A stretch of 64,000 nucleotides of DNA, taken from Salinicoccus albus DSM 19776 (GTDB taxonomy: Bacteria; Bacillota; Bacilli; Staphylococcales; Salinicoccaceae). The stretch lies in assembly GCF_000385175.1 (NCBI RefSeq), contig NZ_ARQJ01000023.1, forward strand, positions 22,738-86,737, written 5' to 3'. The translations under genes and the position numbers were made by a program. Below the pieces are notes generated by a model. The model saw only the letters and a list, made by a program, of their open reading frames with translations. It was not told the DNA's origin and made no database searches. Below, in pieces: positions 1 to 10,857 of this stretch. Positions within the stretch are counted from its first letter, which is position 1. The number at the start of each line of letters is the position of its first letter.

Positions 1-356
1 TTTTCCAGCGCACCATTACCAAGTACTTTAATACCAGATTTTTCATTTTTAACAACGCCATTTTCTTTCAGCATTTTCGGTGTAATTTCAGCACCGTCTT
101 CGAAACGGTTCAAATCGCCCAGGTTAACAATAGCATACTCTTTCCGATTGATATTCGTAAATCCGCGTTTCGGGATGCTGCGGAAAAGTGGCAGCTGACC
201 GCCTTCAAATGTCAGGCCGACACCGCCGCCAGAACGTGAATTCTGACCGTTATGTCCGCGGCCGGCCGTTTTGCCGTTACCGGAAGACATGCCGCGTCCA
301 ACACGTTTACGATCTTTACGAGCGCCTTCTACAGGCTTCATCTCATGCAATTTCAT
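1..356 (-). CDS. rplO: 50S ribosomal protein L15 (3' part missing)
   Basis: L15 is an assembly protein of the large subunit. The visible 118 codons begin [20 protein letters not shown] and carry the Gly/Arg-rich N-terminal stretch ([14 protein letters not shown]) typical of the family. The C-terminal third lies beyond the left edge of the window. The start at 356 has an AGGAGG-type ribosome binding site just upstream. It is the last visible gene of the S10-spc operon; secY would normally follow. Confidence 0.97.
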   Translation of the reverse strand, partial: MKLHEMKPVEGARKDRKRVGRGMSSGNGKTAGRGHNGQNSRSGGGVGLTFEGGQLPLFRSIPKRGFTNINRKEYAIVNLGDLNRFEDGAEITPKMLKENGVVKNEKSGIKVLGNGALE

Positions 357-383
357 CTTTGCACCTCCTATTGTATAATATCA

Positions 384-563
384 TTAATTTTCTTCGACTG
401 TAACCAAGTGGTTGATTTTTTCAACCTGCCCCTTGATCTGAGGCGTATTTTCATGCTCCACAGTCTGGTGCATCTTCTTCAAACCGAGGGAAGCGATTGT
501 TTTCCTCTGAGTCTCCGCCTTGCCAATTAAGCTTTTTGTGAGGGTGATTTTAATTTTAGCCAT
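384..563 (-). CDS. rpmD: 50S ribosomal protein L30
   Basis: This 59-residue protein begins [20 protein letters not shown] and ends HLVTVEEN, the normal length and composition of bacterial L30. It lies between rpsE and rplO, its standard place in the spc part of the operon. A GGAGGGATAAAAGAC ribosome binding region precedes the ATG at 563. It is short enough to be missed by length-filtered gene calling. Confidence 0.97.
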   Translation of the reverse strand: MAKIKITLTKSLIGKAETQRKTIASLGLKKMHQTVEHENTPQIKGQVEKINHLVTVEEN

Positions 564-578
564 GTCTTTTATCCCTCC

Positions 579-1079
579 TTAGTTTTGTAACTCTTCTACT
601 GTTTTTCCACGAAGCTCTGCAACGTCTTCTGCACTTTTAAGTTCTGTCAGTCCTTTTAGTGTTGCACGAACTACGTTGATCGGTGTGTTTGCCCCAAGTG
701 ATTTACTCAGAATGTCAGTCACACCCGCAAGTTCAAGTACTGCGCGCACCGGGCCGCCTGCAATTACACCTGTACCGGGCGCAGCTGGTTTCATCAATAC
801 ATTGCCTGAACTGAAGCGGCCGATAATTTCATGCGGAATTGTGCCATTTACAAGCGGTAATGTGATTGGCTCTTTCTTCGCAGCTTCCACAGCTTTTTTA
901 ATCGCTTCAGGTACCTCTTGCGCTTTACCTGTACCGAAGCCTACACGGCCATTTCTGTCTCCGACTACTACAAGTGCGGAAAAACGGAAATTACGGCCGC
1001 CTTTTACAACTTTTGCGATACGGTTGATTGTAACAACACGCTCTTCGAATTCCTGTGATTTCTCTTCTTTACGAGCCAT
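579..1079 (-). CDS. rpsE: 30S ribosomal protein S5
   Basis: S5 helps set decoding accuracy and contacts S4 and S8. The 166 residues hold the N-terminal double-stranded RNA-binding half (about residues 10-75, with [12 protein letters not shown]) and the C-terminal half ([15 protein letters not shown] onward). The length is normal. The gene lies 15 bp upstream of rpmD and 21 bp downstream of rplR. Confidence 0.98.
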   Translation of the reverse strand: MARKEEKSQEFEERVVTINRIAKVVKGGRNFRFSALVVVGDRNGRVGFGTGKAQEVPEAIKKAVEAAKKEPITLPLVNGTIPHEIIGRFSSGNVLMKPAAPGTGVIAGGPVRAVLELAGVTDILSKSLGANTPINVVRATLKGLTELKSAEDVAELRGKTVEELQN

Positions 1080-1100
1080 TAATAAATGTCCCTCCTTCGA

Positions 1101-1463
1101 TTAGAATTGCAGACCATTTTCACGTGCAGTTTCTGCCAGCGCTTTAACACGTCCGTGATACAGATAACCTCCACGATCAAACACTACATTTTCAATATTT
1201 TTATCTTTTGCACGTTTAGCAACCAGTTCGCCCACTTTTACTGCTGCATCTATATTAGAACCCCTTTCCATGGGGAATCCTGATTCATTTGAAGAAGCGG
1301 CCGCCAATGTTGTCTGTTTGTTATCATCAATCATCTGTGCATAAATATGCTGGTTGGAACGGTAGACGTTCAAACGTGGTCTTTCGGCTGTGCCCGAAAT
1401 TTTACTGCGCACACGCTTATGTCTTTTTTGACGCATTTTATTTTTGTCAATTTTAGCGATCAT
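1101..1463 (-). CDS. rplR: 50S ribosomal protein L18
   Basis: L18 binds 5S rRNA with L5. The 120-residue protein begins [19 protein letters not shown] and carries the conserved C-terminus [21 protein letters not shown] nine bases upstream is also in frame but lies inside the GAGGTG ribosome binding site, so the ATG at 1463 is preferred; it also gives the family length. Confidence 0.97.
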   Translation of the reverse strand: MIAKIDKNKMRQKRHKRVRSKISGTAERPRLNVYRSNQHIYAQMIDDNKQTTLAAASSNESGFPMERGSNIDAAVKVGELVAKRAKDKNIENVVFDRGGYLYHGRVKALAETARENGLQF

Positions 1464-1493
1464 CGTTGTCACACCTCACTTTAATTTGTTCAA

Positions 1494-2030
1494 TTATTTA
1501 CCGGTTTTACCGACTTTGCTTCGTACCAGCTCATCTTTATAGCGGATGCCCTTGCCTTTATACGGCTCAGGTGGACGGACATTACGGATTTTTGAGGCCA
1601 GTCCTCCGACATCTTCCTTACTTGCACCTTCAATTTTAACATTTGTATTTCCTTCTACTGAAATTGTAAGGTCCTCAGAAGTTTCAAATTCAACTGGGTG
1701 AGAAAGCCCAACGTTTAATTGCAATTTATTCCCCTGCATCTGTGCACGATAACCTACACCTACAAGTTCAAGCTCTTTGCTGAAACCTTCAGAAACACCA
1801 ACTACCATGTTGTTGATGATTGCACGCGTTGTACCATGTTGTGTCCGGTGCCTTTGGGAGTCACTTGGTCTTATTACCTCAAGTGAAGAATCCTCCATGT
1901 TAAAAGTCATTTCTCTGTTGAATGTATGTGATAATTCACCTTTGGGACCTTTTACTGTAACAGCAGATCCGTCGATAGTGACTGTGACATCACTTGGGAT
2001 ATTAATAACACGTTTACCTACACGGCTCAT
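1494..2030 (-). CDS. rplF: 50S ribosomal protein L6
   Basis: L6 lies near the sarcin-ricin loop and factor-binding site. From the ATG at 2030 the protein is 178 residues, beginning [12 protein letters not shown], with the two repeated L6 folds and a C-terminal [12 protein letters not shown] motif. The reading frame stays open 19 codons further upstream into rpsH, but the strong AGGAGGTG at about 10 bases from the MSRVG start and the family length decide the start. Confidence 0.97.
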   Translation of the reverse strand: MSRVGKRVINIPSDVTVTIDGSAVTVKGPKGELSHTFNREMTFNMEDSSLEVIRPSDSQRHRTQHGTTRAIINNMVVGVSEGFSKELELVGVGYRAQMQGNKLQLNVGLSHPVEFETSEDLTISVEGNTNVKIEGASKEDVGGLASKIRNVRPPEPYKGKGIRYKDELVRSKVGKTGK

Positions 2031-2055
2031 TTGGTTTGCACCTCCTATAAATTCA

Positions 2056-2454
2056 TTACCATACGTATGCGAGAACTTCTCCGCCAATATTTCTTTTACG
2101 GGCTTGTTTGTCTGTCAATACACCCTCGGATGTAGAGATAAGTGCAATTCCAAGGCCATTAAGTACTCTGGGGAGTTCATCTCTTTGCGCATAGACTCTG
2201 AGGCCAGGCTTGGAAATACGTTTCAGACCAGTGATAACTTTCTCTTTCTTGCTGCTGTATTTCAGGAATACACGGATAACACCTTGTTTGTCATCATCGA
2301 TATATTCAACATTTTTAACATAACCTTCTGCTTTCAGGATACCGGCGATTTCTTTTTTAATGTTAGAAGCAGGGATTTCTAGAGAGTCATGTCTTACCAT
2401 GTTCGCATTTCTAATGCGAGTAAGCATGTCTGCGATTGGATCTGAGATTGTCAT
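2056..2454 (-). CDS. rpsH: 30S ribosomal protein S8
   Basis: S8 is a primary 16S rRNA-binding protein. The 132 residues start [17 protein letters not shown] and end with the family's [11 protein letters not shown]. Length and order (between rpsN and rplF) are standard for Bacilli. Confidence 0.98.
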   Translation of the reverse strand: MTISDPIADMLTRIRNANMVRHDSLEIPASNIKKEIAGILKAEGYVKNVEYIDDDKQGVIRVFLKYSSKKEKVITGLKRISKPGLRVYAQRDELPRVLNGLGIALISTSEGVLTDKQARKRNIGGEVLAYVW

Positions 2455-2483
2455 TTGTTGTGCCTCCTTTCAAATTATAGCGA

Positions 2484-2669
2484 TTACCAGCTTGCTTTTT
2501 TAACACCAGGGATCTGGCCTTTGTGAGCAAGTTCACGGAAACATATACGGCATAGTTTAAATTTGCGAATGACAGAATGCGGTCTGCCGCATCTTTCGCA
2601 GCGTGTATATTCTCTGACTTTGAATTTTTGATCTTTTTTCTGTTTAGCAATCATTGCTTTTTTAGCCAC
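2484..2669 (-). CDS. rpsN: 30S ribosomal protein S14, zinc-binding short form
   Basis: This 61-residue S14 is the zinc-ribbon type (often called rpsZ or S14 type Z). Two CxxC knuckles are present, CERC and CRIC, about 15 residues apart. Organisms with this form often also carry a zinc-independent paralogue elsewhere, which would lie outside the window. It sits 19 bp downstream of rplE, with a GGAGG ribosome binding site. Confidence 0.98.
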   Translation of the reverse strand: MAKKAMIAKQKKDQKFKVREYTRCERCGRPHSVIRKFKLCRICFRELAHKGQIPGVKKASW

Positions 2670-2688
2670 AATTTCGCCTCCTTATAAC

Positions 2689-3228
2689 TTACTTTTGAAA
2701 TGGCATTCCGAACTGGGTGAGCAGTTCGCGAGCTTCCTCATCTGTTTCAGCCGATGTTACGATGACGATATCCATACCTCTGACTTTGGACACTTTATCA
2801 TAGTCTATTTCAGGGAAAATCAACTGCTCTTTGATCCCGAGTGTGTAGTTGCCGCGTCCATCGAATGCCTTTTTGGAGATACCTCTGAAGTCTCTTACCC
2901 GGGGGAGGGATACTGAAATCAATTTGTCCAGAAAATCATACATTCTTCCGCCGCGAAGTGTAACTTTCGCTCCAATAGGCATGCCTTCACGAAGTCTGAA
3001 TGTGGCAACTGATCTTTTAGCTTTAGTGACTACAGGCTTCTGTCCTGTGATCGCTTCGAGTTCCTCTACAGCAGTATCCAGTACTTTTGCGTTTTGAACT
3101 GCATCACCCACACCCATGTTTACAACAATCTTCTCCACTTTAGGTGCCTGCATCACGGAAGTATAATTAAATTTATTTACAAGTTCGTTCTTGATTTGGT
3201 CATTGTAACGTTCTTTTAAACGTGCCAT
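2689..3228 (-). CDS. rplE: 50S ribosomal protein L5
   Basis: L5 binds 5S rRNA and contacts the P-site tRNA. The 179 residues contain the hallmarks [32 protein letters not shown] and RVRDFRG. Full length, in the standard position between rplX and rpsN. Confidence 0.98.
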   Translation of the reverse strand: MARLKERYNDQIKNELVNKFNYTSVMQAPKVEKIVVNMGVGDAVQNAKVLDTAVEELEAITGQKPVVTKAKRSVATFRLREGMPIGAKVTLRGGRMYDFLDKLISVSLPRVRDFRGISKKAFDGRGNYTLGIKEQLIFPEIDYDKVSKVRGMDIVIVTSAETDEEARELLTQFGMPFQK

Positions 3229-3254
3229 TAAATGAACCTCCTTCCTTCAAACAA

Positions 3255-3587
3255 TTATTTCTTTTCATATTCTACAGCAGGAATTTCTTTTCCTGATTTA
3301 ACAGCAATTCTCACTTTGGTTCCATCGTCTTTAACTTCATGACGGATACGAGTGCGTTCACCTGATTCAGGATCAACGTGCATAACATTCGATACGTGGA
3401 TCGCCGCCTCTGTTTCGAGGATGCCGCCTTCAGGGTTCGATTGAGATGGTTTAAGATGTTTTTTAATCATGTTTACATCTTCAACAATCACGCGGTCTTT
3501 AGCAGGAATTGCTTTTAGAATAGTGCCTTCTTTACCTTTATCTTTACCGCTGATAACAACGACTTTATCTCCAGTTCTTACGTGCAT
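3255..3587 (-). CDS. rplX: 50S ribosomal protein L24
   Basis: L24 starts large-subunit assembly. The 110 residues begin with the KOW motif ([21 protein letters not shown]) and keep the conserved [18 protein letters not shown]. The C-terminal tail ([10 protein letters not shown]) is a few residues longer than in common relatives. An AAAGGAGGTG ribosome binding site precedes the start. Confidence 0.97.
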   Translation of the reverse strand: MHVRTGDKVVVISGKDKGKEGTILKAIPAKDRVIVEDVNMIKKHLKPSQSNPEGGILETEAAIHVSNVMHVDPESGERTRIRHEVKDDGTKVRIAVKSGKEIPAVEYEKK

Positions 3588-3617
3588 GGGAATCGCACCT
3601 CCTTTTTTATATGTGAA

Positions 3618-3992
3618 TTATAATACTTCTGGTGCAAGTGATACGATTTTCATGAAGCTGCCTTCACGCAGTTCACGTGCCACCGGACCAAAGATACGTG
3701 TACCTCTCGGAGCTTTATCATCACGGTCACGGATAACGACACATGCATTTTCATCAAAACTGATGTAAGAGCCGTCTTCGCGACGTACGCCGGACTTTGT
3801 CCTTACGATAACTGCTCTGACAACTTCGCCTTTTTTAACAACGCCGCCTGGTGTTGCATTTTTGACGGTAGCAACAATGATATCACCGATGTTCGCTGTC
3901 TTACGGCCTGTACCCCCCAGGACTTTGACAGTAAGCACTTCACGTGCGCCTGAATTATCTGCCACTTTTAAACGGGATTCCTGTTGAATCAT
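3618..3992 (-). CDS. rplN: 50S ribosomal protein L14
   Basis: The 124-residue protein begins [18 protein letters not shown] and ends [11 protein letters not shown], as in nearly all bacterial L14. It is two residues longer than the usual 122, through an insertion in the [11 protein letters not shown] loop. AGGAGG lies nine bases before the ATG. Confidence 0.98.
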   Translation of the reverse strand: MIQQESRLKVADNSGAREVLTVKVLGGTGRKTANIGDIIVATVKNATPGGVVKKGEVVRAVIVRTKSGVRREDGSYISFDENACVVIRDRDDKAPRGTRIFGPVARELREGSFMKIVSLAPEVL

Positions 3993-4021
3993 GCGAATGA
4001 ACCTCCTTTACCTTCGATTGT

Positions 4022-4285
4022 TTATATGAGTACTGATTCTTCAACGATTTCCAACAGACGGAAACGTTTGGTCGCAGACAACGGACGTGTCTCTTGAATC
4101 CTGACGATGTCGCCCATTTTCGCTGAGTTGTTCTCATCATGTGTTTTATATTTCTTAGAATATTTTACCCGCTTGCCAATGACAGGGTGTCTTTTCTGTG
4201 TTTCCACAACGACTGTTACGGTTTTGTCCATTTTGTCAGAGACAACCCGGCCGCTGTAGATTTTGCGTTCGTTTTTATCTTCCAA
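4022..4285 (-). CDS. rpsQ: 30S ribosomal protein S17
   Basis: The 87-residue protein starts at a TTG (4285) that follows AGGAGG by eight bases and reads [10 protein letters not shown]. An in-frame TTG further upstream (4306) would read through the ribosome binding site and add seven non-family residues. The OB-fold and the conserved [20 protein letters not shown] are intact. The TTG start may lower translation relative to its neighbours. Confidence 0.95.
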   Translation of the reverse strand: MEDKNERKIYSGRVVSDKMDKTVTVVVETQKRHPVIGKRVKYSKKYKTHDENNSAKMGDIVRIQETRPLSATKRFRLLEIVEESVLI

Positions 4286-4306
4286 GATGTGAACCTCCTT
4301 TTTCAA

Positions 4307-4516
4307 TTATTGGTTTGCTTTGGCTTCGCTGATTTCTCTCTCGCGGATCGTTGTTTTCATTCTTGCGATCGTTTTTCTAACCTCTTTGATACGAGCAGTG
4401 TTTTCTAGCTGTCCTGTAGCTAGCTGAAAGCGCAGGTTAAAAAGTTCTTCCTTCATTTCTTTAACGTTTGTCTCGATTTCGGAAGTTGTCAAATCACGGA
4501 TTTCTTTAGCTTTCAT
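4307..4516 (-). CDS. rpmC: 50S ribosomal protein L29
   Basis: L29 forms part of the exit-tunnel rim with L23. From the ATG at 4516 the product is 69 residues ([16 protein letters not shown] to SEAKANQ), the normal length. The start overlaps the last codons of rplP by 11 bases, so the two genes are probably translationally coupled; the AGGTGG ribosome binding site lies inside rplP. Confidence 0.97.
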   Translation of the reverse strand: MKAKEIRDLTTSEIETNVKEMKEELFNLRFQLATGQLENTARIKEVRKTIARMKTTIREREISEAKANQ

Positions 4517-4940
4517 GCGTATCACCACCTAATTCTTCACGTTTAACGATTTTAGTTTTTACAGGAAGTTTGTGAGCTGCAAGACGAAGTGCTTCTCTGG
4601 CTACTTCCTCAGACACACCTGAAACCTCAAACATGACACGGCCGGGTTTCACAACTGCTATCCAGCCTTCAACAGCACCTTTACCAGAACCCATACGTAC
4701 TTCCAATGGTTTTTTCGTATATGGTGTGTGCGGGAAGATATTAATCCACACTTTACCGCCACGCTTCATGTAACGTGTCATTGCGATACGGGCAGCCTCA
4801 ATTTGTCTGGATGTAATCCAGGATGTTGTCGTAGCCTGCAGACCGTATTCACCGAATGATACTTCTGTCCCGCCTTTCGCACGTCCTTTCGTATCCGGAC
4901 GATGCTGGCGACGGTATTTAACTCTTTTTGGTAATAGCAT
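4506..4940 (-). CDS. rplP: 50S ribosomal protein L16
   Basis: L16 organises the A-site region of the large subunit. The 144 residues begin [15 protein letters not shown] and carry the [22 protein letters not shown] signature near the C-terminus. Its 3' end overlaps rpmC by 11 bases. Confidence 0.98.
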   Translation of the reverse strand: MLLPKRVKYRRQHRPDTKGRAKGGTEVSFGEYGLQATTTSWITSRQIEAARIAMTRYMKRGGKVWINIFPHTPYTKKPLEVRMGSGKGAVEGWIAVVKPGRVMFEVSGVSEEVAREALRLAAHKLPVKTKIVKREELGGDTHES

Positions 4941-4955
4941 TGTTATTTTCCTCCT

Positions 4956-5600
4956 TTACTTATTATCATTCTTAACAGGAAGAACTTCTCCACGATAGAT
5001 CCAGACTTTGACACCGAGCTTGCCGTATGTCGTATCTGCCTCTTCATGTGCAAATTCAATGTCAGCACGCAGTGTATGCAGTGGAACTGTTCCTTCGCTG
5101 TAGCCTTCAGAACGTGCGATGTCTGCGCCTCCAAGGCGTCCGGAAACCAATGTTTTTATACCTTTTGCTCCGGCTTTGACTGCTCGTTGCAGCGCCTGTT
5201 TTTGCGCACGGCGGAAAGAGACACGGTTTTCAAGCTGACGTGCAATACTTTCTGCTACAAGCGTCGCATCCATGTCCGGCTTTTTCACTTCAACGACATT
5301 GATGTGCACTTTCTTATTGGTGAGATTATTGAGTGCAGTACGGAGCTTGTCGATCTCGCTTCCGCCTTTACCAATTACCATACCTGGTTTGCCAGTATGA
5401 AGCGCAATGTTCACACGATTCGCAGCACGTTCAATTTCCACTTTGGAAATCGCCGCATCTTTTAAATTGTTTTCAATATACTCACGGACTCTAAGGTCTT
5501 CATGCAGCAGATCTGAGAATTCTTTATCTGCATACCATTTTGCCTCCCAGTCGTGGATGACTCCGACACGAAGTCCATTAGGATTTATCTTCTGACCCAA
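4956..5600 (-). CDS. rpsC: 30S ribosomal protein S3
   Basis: S3 lines the mRNA entry channel. A TTG start at 5600, with AAGGAGGG seven bases upstream, gives [13 protein letters not shown], the usual S3 N-terminus, and a 214-residue product. The frame is open further upstream into rplV but that stretch has no homology to S3. The KH domain carries the [10 protein letters not shown] loop, and the C-terminal half has [12 protein letters not shown]. Confidence 0.96.
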   Translation of the reverse strand: MGQKINPNGLRVGVIHDWEAKWYADKEFSDLLHEDLRVREYIENNLKDAAISKVEIERAANRVNIALHTGKPGMVIGKGGSEIDKLRTALNNLTNKKVHINVVEVKKPDMDATLVAESIARQLENRVSFRRAQKQALQRAVKAGAKGIKTLVSGRLGGADIARSEGYSEGTVPLHTLRADIEFAHEEADTTYGKLGVKVWIYRGEVLPVKNDNK

Positions 5601-5622
5601 ATTAATTCCCTCCTTGTAATTT

Positions 5623-6012
5623 TTATGCGTTTTCTTCCACTGTGTTTTCTTCTGTCTCTTCTTCAAGTTCATCTTCATAAACCATTTCAGAGACTACGAC
5701 TGTTATATGACTCGTCCGTTTGTTGATCTTTGTCGCACGGCCCTGGGCACGCGGACGGAACCGTTTCAACGTCGGGCCTTCATCAGCAAACACTTCGGAA
5801 ATGTACAGGCTGTCAACATCCATGTCATAGTTATGCTCAGCATTCGCAACGGCTGATTTGAGCACTTTCTCAACTACGGGCGAAGTTCTTTTATTCGTCA
5901 GTTTAAGAATTGAAGTTGCTTCTCCAACTTCTTTTCCGCGGATAAGGTCCAGTACTAATCTCACTTTGCGGGGAGCAATTCTGACTGTTTTAGCTACTGC
6001 TTTCGCTTCCAT
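5623..6012 (-). CDS. rplV: 50S ribosomal protein L22
   Basis: L22 lines the peptide exit tunnel with its long beta-hairpin. The 129 residues start [20 protein letters not shown] and contain [19 protein letters not shown]. The protein ends in an acidic tail ([17 protein letters not shown]) that is longer than in common relatives, possibly a salt-adaptation feature. Confidence 0.97.
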   Translation of the reverse strand: MEAKAVAKTVRIAPRKVRLVLDLIRGKEVGEATSILKLTNKRTSPVVEKVLKSAVANAEHNYDMDVDSLYISEVFADEGPTLKRFRPRAQGRATKINKRTSHITVVVSEMVYEDELEEETEENTVEENA

Positions 6013-6043
6013 CTTTCGTTCCTCCTTTTATACCGTCTTTAAC

Positions 6044-6322
6044 TTATCGTCTGGTTCTTCTGTCGTCTTTCGCATGGCCTTTGAACGTTCTTGTTGGAGC
6101 AAATTCTCCAAGCTTGTGACCAACCATATCTTCTGTAACATAGACAGGCACATGTTTACGTCCATCATATACCGCAATTGTCTGGCCGATGAAATTAGGG
6201 AAAATTGTAGAACGGCGTGACCAAGTTTTAATTACACTTTTCTTCTGGCTTTCGTTGTTTGTTTCAACCTTTTTCATGAGGTGATCATCAACGAAAGGTC
6301 CTTTTTTAAGACTGCGAGCCAT
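6044..6322 (-). CDS. rpsS: 30S ribosomal protein S19
   Basis: The 92-residue protein starts [15 protein letters not shown] and has the signature [18 protein letters not shown]. Length and operon position are standard. Confidence 0.98.
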   Translation of the reverse strand: MARSLKKGPFVDDHLMKKVETNNESQKKSVIKTWSRRSTIFPNFIGQTIAVYDGRKHVPVYVTEDMVGHKLGEFAPTRTFKGHAKDDRRTRR

Positions 6323-6379
6323 TTAGGCGCCTCCTTCCAATGATGCGTGCGGATTGATCATCCGCACACCCTGGTTACT

Positions 6380-7210
6380 TTATTTTTTACGCTTTCTTAC
6401 GATTAACTTGTCAGAATGATTTTTACCTCTGCGGGTTTTCTTACCGAGAGTTGGTTTGCCCCAAGGGGAGACTGGGGACGGCATGCCGATCGGCGCACGT
6501 CCTTCACCGCCGCCATGAGGGTGATCGTTAGGGTTCATTACAGAACCGCGTACTGTAGGACGCACCCGCTGCCATCTGGTTCTGCCTGCTTTACCGATAT
6601 TGATAAGTTCGTGCTGTTCATTGCCGACTGCACCGATAGTGGCACGGCAGGTCGCAAGAATCATACGCACTTCACCGGAAGCAAGTTTTACAAGCACATA
6701 TTTACCTTCTTTACCAAGCACTTGTGCGTCAGTACCCGCAGATCTTGCGAGCTGCCCGCCTTTACCTGGTTTAAGTTCTATATTATGAATCCTTGTACCC
6801 TCCGGTATATCATTAAGCGCTAACGCGTTGCCTGTTTTAAAATCCGCTTCAGACCCGTTCATGATTTCATGTCCTACTTTTACACCTTTCGGTGCCAGAA
6901 TGTAACGCTTCTCGCCGTCAGCATAATGAACGAGTGCAATATTTGCTGAACGGTTCGGGTCATATTCTATCGTTGCGATTTTACCAGGCACACCGTCTTT
7001 ATCACGTTTGAAGTCAATTTTTCTGTATTGGCGTTTGTGCCCGCCGCCTTTGTGGCGCACAGTCATTCTGCCCTGGTTATTGCGTCCCGCTTTTTTCGGA
7101 AGCGGCTGTAATAATGACCGTTCCGGCGTCGTTGATGTGATTTCATTAAAGTCAGAACCAGTCATAAAACGACGAGCGTTAGTGGTTGGCTTATGCTTTT
7201 TGATCCCCAT
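6380..7210 (-). CDS. rplB: 50S ribosomal protein L2
   Basis: L2 supports subunit joining and the peptidyl transferase centre. The 276 residues include the conserved [17 protein letters not shown] loop near the C-terminus. The family's usual length is about 275. It follows rplW, with GGAGG seven to ten bases before the ATG. Confidence 0.98.
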   Translation of the reverse strand: MGIKKHKPTTNARRFMTGSDFNEITSTTPERSLLQPLPKKAGRNNQGRMTVRHKGGGHKRQYRKIDFKRDKDGVPGKIATIEYDPNRSANIALVHYADGEKRYILAPKGVKVGHEIMNGSEADFKTGNALALNDIPEGTRIHNIELKPGKGGQLARSAGTDAQVLGKEGKYVLVKLASGEVRMILATCRATIGAVGNEQHELINIGKAGRTRWQRVRPTVRGSVMNPNDHPHGGGEGRAPIGMPSPVSPWGKPTLGKKTRRGKNHSDKLIVRKRKK

Positions 7211-7246
7211 CTCGTTTTACCTCCTTAATGGTATGCGGCTCACTGA

Positions 7247-7519
7247 TTAGAAAATATCGATCGAGCCTTCTTTTAATTTTACGATTGCTTTTCGTCTTTT
7301 ACGTGTAAAGCCCTCATAACGTCCCATACGTTTTTTCTTGGGTTTGTAGTTCATAATGTTCACTTTGCTTACTGTTACATCAAAAATCTCTTCGATTGCA
7401 TGTTTTACTTGTGTCTTGTTCGCTTTCAGATCTACATCGAAAGTATATTTATCTTCAGACATCAAGTCAGCAGAACGCTCAGTGATTACCGGACGTTTAA
7501 TTACATCGCGTGCATCCAT
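7247..7519 (-). CDS. rplW: 50S ribosomal protein L23
   Basis: L23 sits at the tunnel exit and docks trigger factor and SRP. The 90 residues begin [16 protein letters not shown] and contain the conserved [19 protein letters not shown]. The start ATG overlaps the stop of rplD by one base (TAATG), a coupled arrangement. Confidence 0.98.
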   Translation of the reverse strand: MDARDVIKRPVITERSADLMSEDKYTFDVDLKANKTQVKHAIEEIFDVTVSKVNIMNYKPKKKRMGRYEGFTRKRRKAIVKLKEGSIDIF

Positions 7520-8142
7520 TACAGAAGCACCTCCTCTGCTTTATTGATCGCACCTTCGGTGAATATAACACGGTCAGCAGAAAGGATATCCAGCACGTTC
7601 AACCCTTCCGGAGTCAGTGTTGTAACGCCTTGCAGATTACGGGAGGAAAGCTCGATATTCACATCTTTTTCCTCAAGTACGAGAAGTACTTTTCTGTCCG
7701 CATCAAGGCTTTCAAGAATTGCCAGGAAGTCTTTCGTTTTCGGAGCGTCCATCGTGAAATTTTCAACTGCCGTGAACACACCCTCGTTCACTTTTGACGA
7801 AAGCGCTGAACGGAGTGCCAGACGACGCATTTTCTTTGGCATTTTATAGGAGTAGCTTCTGGGCGTCGGTCCGAACACTACGCCTCCGCCAACGTGCTGC
7901 GGTGCACGGGTCGAACCCTGACGTGCATTGCCGGTTCCTTTTTGTCTGAACGGTTTTCTGCCGCCACCGCGTACCTGGGAGCGGTTCTTAACCGCATGTG
8001 TACCTTGACGAAGTGATGCACGCTGCAGATTAACTGCTTCGAACAGCACATGCTGATTTGGCTCGATGCCGAAAATGTCCTGGTTAAGCTCTATGGAATT
8101 AACCTTAGTTCCTTCTTTTGATAAAACATTTAAATTAGCCAT
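7519..8142 (-). CDS. rplD: 50S ribosomal protein L4
   Basis: L4 is a tunnel-constriction protein. The 207 residues hold the extended loop ([19 protein letters not shown]). In gamma-proteobacteria L4 represses the S10 operon; in this lineage the corresponding leader (9166-9362) is a candidate target but that is inference. Confidence 0.98.
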   Translation of the reverse strand: MANLNVLSKEGTKVNSIELNQDIFGIEPNQHVLFEAVNLQRASLRQGTHAVKNRSQVRGGGRKPFRQKGTGNARQGSTRAPQHVGGGVVFGPTPRSYSYKMPKKMRRLALRSALSSKVNEGVFTAVENFTMDAPKTKDFLAILESLDADRKVLLVLEEKDVNIELSSRNLQGVTTLTPEGLNVLDILSADRVIFTEGAINKAEEVLL

Positions 8143-8167
8143 GTGTTAAATCCTCCTTCCTTAATTA

Positions 8168-8830
8168 TTACTTAACACCTTTTTTAAATGACGCTGCTAC
8201 TTTTATATATCCTTTGCGCGGACCGGGCACATTCCCTTTGATAAGCAGAACATTGCGCGCTCCATCCACTCTTACGATCTCAAGATTTTGAAGCGTTACA
8301 GTATCTCCGCCCATGCGTCCAGGCAGTTTTTTGCCCTTGAAGACACGTGCCGGATCACTCATCTGTCCGATTGAACCCGGGGACCTATGGAAACGGGAGC
8401 CATGGCTCATTGGTCCGCGATGCTGATTGTGGCGTTTGATGACACCCTGGAAGCCTTTGCCTTTGGATGTTGCCGTCACGTCCACAAAATCGCCTGCTGC
8501 AAATGTATCTACCTGGACTTCTTGACCGACCTCGAATTCATCTGCTGCGAGATTTTTGAATTCGCGTACGAAGCGCTTAGGGGCTTTGCCGGACGCTTTG
8601 GCATGGCCGGTTTCCGCCTTGTTTGCATATTTATTGCTTCTGGCGCCCTCGTAGTATTCGCGCTTGTCGTCAAAACCGATTTGCACTGCATTGTATCCGT
8701 CAGTTTCCTCAGTTTTCTTCTGAAGTACTACATTGCCTGCTGCCTCTACTACTGTTACAGGGATGAGTTCGTCGTTTTCTCCGAAAACTTGAGTCATTCC
8801 CACTTTTTTACCTAAGATTCCTTTGGTCAT
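8168..8830 (-). CDS. rplC: 50S ribosomal protein L3
   Basis: The 220-residue protein begins [20 protein letters not shown] and contains the signature [21 protein letters not shown]. An in-frame GTG four codons upstream lies in the AGGAGGTG ribosome binding site and is rejected as the start. Confidence 0.97.
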   Translation of the reverse strand: MTKGILGKKVGMTQVFGENDELIPVTVVEAAGNVVLQKKTEETDGYNAVQIGFDDKREYYEGARSNKYANKAETGHAKASGKAPKRFVREFKNLAADEFEVGQEVQVDTFAAGDFVDVTATSKGKGFQGVIKRHNQHRGPMSHGSRFHRSPGSIGQMSDPARVFKGKKLPGRMGGDTVTLQNLEIVRVDGARNVLLIKGNVPGPRKGYIKVAASFKKGVK

Positions 8831-8856
8831 CGAAAGTCGCACCTCCTGTTAATTGA

Positions 8857-9362
<506 letters not shown>

Positions 9363-9368
9363 TTAGAT

Positions 9369-9397
9369 ATGATACATGAAAAAAGTGAAAAAATCAA
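9369..9397 (-). promoter_or_regulatory. S10-spc operon promoter
   Basis: Minus strand -35 TTGATT (9392-9397), 17-base spacer, -10 TATCAT (9369-9374), predicted start about 9362. It is the only good sigma-A match ahead of rpsJ. The -35 box lies in the 3' arm of the terminator of the upstream permease gene. Confidence 0.75.
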
Positions 9398-9420
9398 CAG
9401 AAAATACAAGATTTTTTCAC
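9379..9420 (-). terminator. intrinsic terminator of the purine permease transcript
   Basis: Perfect 11-bp inverted repeat, GTGAAAAAATC (9410-9420) and GATTTTTTCAC (9385-9395) on the minus strand, 14-base loop, followed by six T. It ends transcription from 9487-11517 and overlaps the S10 promoter. Confidence 0.8.
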
Positions 9421-9486
9421 TTATCAGCATGGATTTCTCTTAACCTAATCAATTTTACATTATTAAGTTACAAATTACAACGATTT

Positions 9487-10821
9487 TTATTCAGTCATAA
9501 ACAAGAAGTATAGCAGGAAGACCACAAATAATCCGTACATCACCGGATGAATCTCTTTCCTCCTGCCCGCCATAACCATGGTTATTGGATAGAACACAAA
9601 ACCGATGGCAATCCCTGTGGCGATACTGTATGTCAATGGCATCATAAACATGGTAAGGAATGCAGGCACCGCAACTTCAAACTGATCCCATCTGATTTTA
9701 GAGAGATTGGAGACCATTAGGGCGCCTACAATAATCAGAGCCGGAGCTGTTACCTCAGATGTAAAAGTAACAATCAGCGGCGAGAAGAGTACTGCAAGCA
9801 GGAAAAGAACGCCTGTGACAACACTTGCAAAGCCCGTGCGCGCACCAGCCGCCACACCTGCCGTTGACTCCACATAGGAAGTTGTTGTTGAGGTTCCAAA
9901 GATTGCCCCTGCAATCGTCGCGATAGAATCGGAAAGAAGTGCCCGGTTTCCGCGCGGAATTTTATTATCTTTGATCATGTTAGCCTGACTTGCTACCCCT
10001 ACCAGCGTCCCTGCAGTATCAAAAAAATCCACGAACAGGAATGTCAATACCACAACCAGAAATTGCACTGTGAAGAGTTCAGAAGGGGTCGCGAACCCTT
10101 CGAATGCCGCGCCAAATGTCGGTTCCAGACTTGGCACAGACCCGATGACGCTCCCGGGCATCGGCACAAGACCAAAAATCAGGCCAATGCCGGCAGTAAT
10201 GATCATACCTATGAAAATTGCAGCAGGTACTTTCCTTGCCATCAGTATTACGGTGATTACAAGGCCCACAACAGCAAGTACCACTTTTGGATCATGCAAA
10301 GTACCAAGCGAAACCAGCGTCGCTTCATCAGTCACAATCATCCCCGCGCCCTGGAGGCCGACGAATGTGATGAAGAAGCCGATCCCCGCACTGACGGCCA
10401 TCTTCATTTCCATAGGTATGGAGTTAATGACATACTCCCTTAAACCTGTCACCGTCAGAACAGCAAAAATGATTCCGGAGAACAGGACGCCGGTTAAGGC
10501 AGTCTCCCATGGAATGCCCATCGACAGGACAACTGTAAATGCGAAGAATGCGTTTAAGCCCATGCCCGGGGCAAGGGCAATCGGATACTTCGCGTACAAT
10601 CCCATGACAAGACAGCCGATAAATGCAGCCAGCGCCGTTGCAACAAATACTGCATCCATGTTCATCCTCATGGAATCAGGGATGCCCTCTATACCCTGAA
10701 GTGAGAGCACGGACGGGTTGACCGCCAATATGTATGCCATTGAAAGGAAAGTAGTCACCCCACCGACAATTTCACGCCGGAAATTTGTACCATGACCTTC
10801 AAAATCAAAATACTTCTTCAT
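9487..10821 (-). CDS. pbuG: NCS2-family guanine/hypoxanthine permease
   Basis: This 444-residue polytopic membrane protein belongs to the AzgA-like branch of the NCS2 nucleobase transporters (PbuG/PbuO). The start MKKYFDFEGHGTNFRREIVGGVTTF, the motif NPSVLS and the GTLVGVASQANM segment after VDFFDTAG are characteristic. About 12-13 membrane segments are visible. The ATG at 10821 has GGGGAGA just upstream; another ATG four codons earlier has no ribosome binding site. A related permease lies upstream of rpsJ in staphylococci, so synteny supports the call. Substrate (guanine, hypoxanthine or adenine) is by family only. Confidence 0.88.
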   Translation of the reverse strand: MKKYFDFEGHGTNFRREIVGGVTTFLSMAYILAVNPSVLSLQGIEGIPDSMRMNMDAVFVATALAAFIGCLVMGLYAKYPIALAPGMGLNAFFAFTVVLSMGIPWETALTGVLFSGIIFAVLTVTGLREYVINSIPMEMKMAVSAGIGFFITFVGLQGAGMIVTDEATLVSLGTLHDPKVVLAVVGLVITVILMARKVPAAIFIGMIITAGIGLIFGLVPMPGSVIGSVPSLEPTFGAAFEGFATPSELFTVQFLVVVLTFLFVDFFDTAGTLVGVASQANMIKDNKIPRGNRALLSDSIATIAGAIFGTSTTTSYVESTAGVAAGARTGFASVVTGVLFLLAVLFSPLIVTFTSEVTAPALIIVGALMVSNLSKIRWDQFEVAVPAFLTMFMMPLTYSIATGIAIGFVFYPITMVMAGRRKEIHPVMYGLFVVFLLYFLFMTE

Positions 10822-10857
10822 ATTTCTCCCCATACTTTCATTAAGATTACGTTTAAG

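Noticed and set aside
676..1104. Long open frame on + over rpsE (and similar frames opposite most ribosomal genes)
   Set aside because: No ribosome binding site or homology; the frame is a shadow of the highly biased codons on the other strand.
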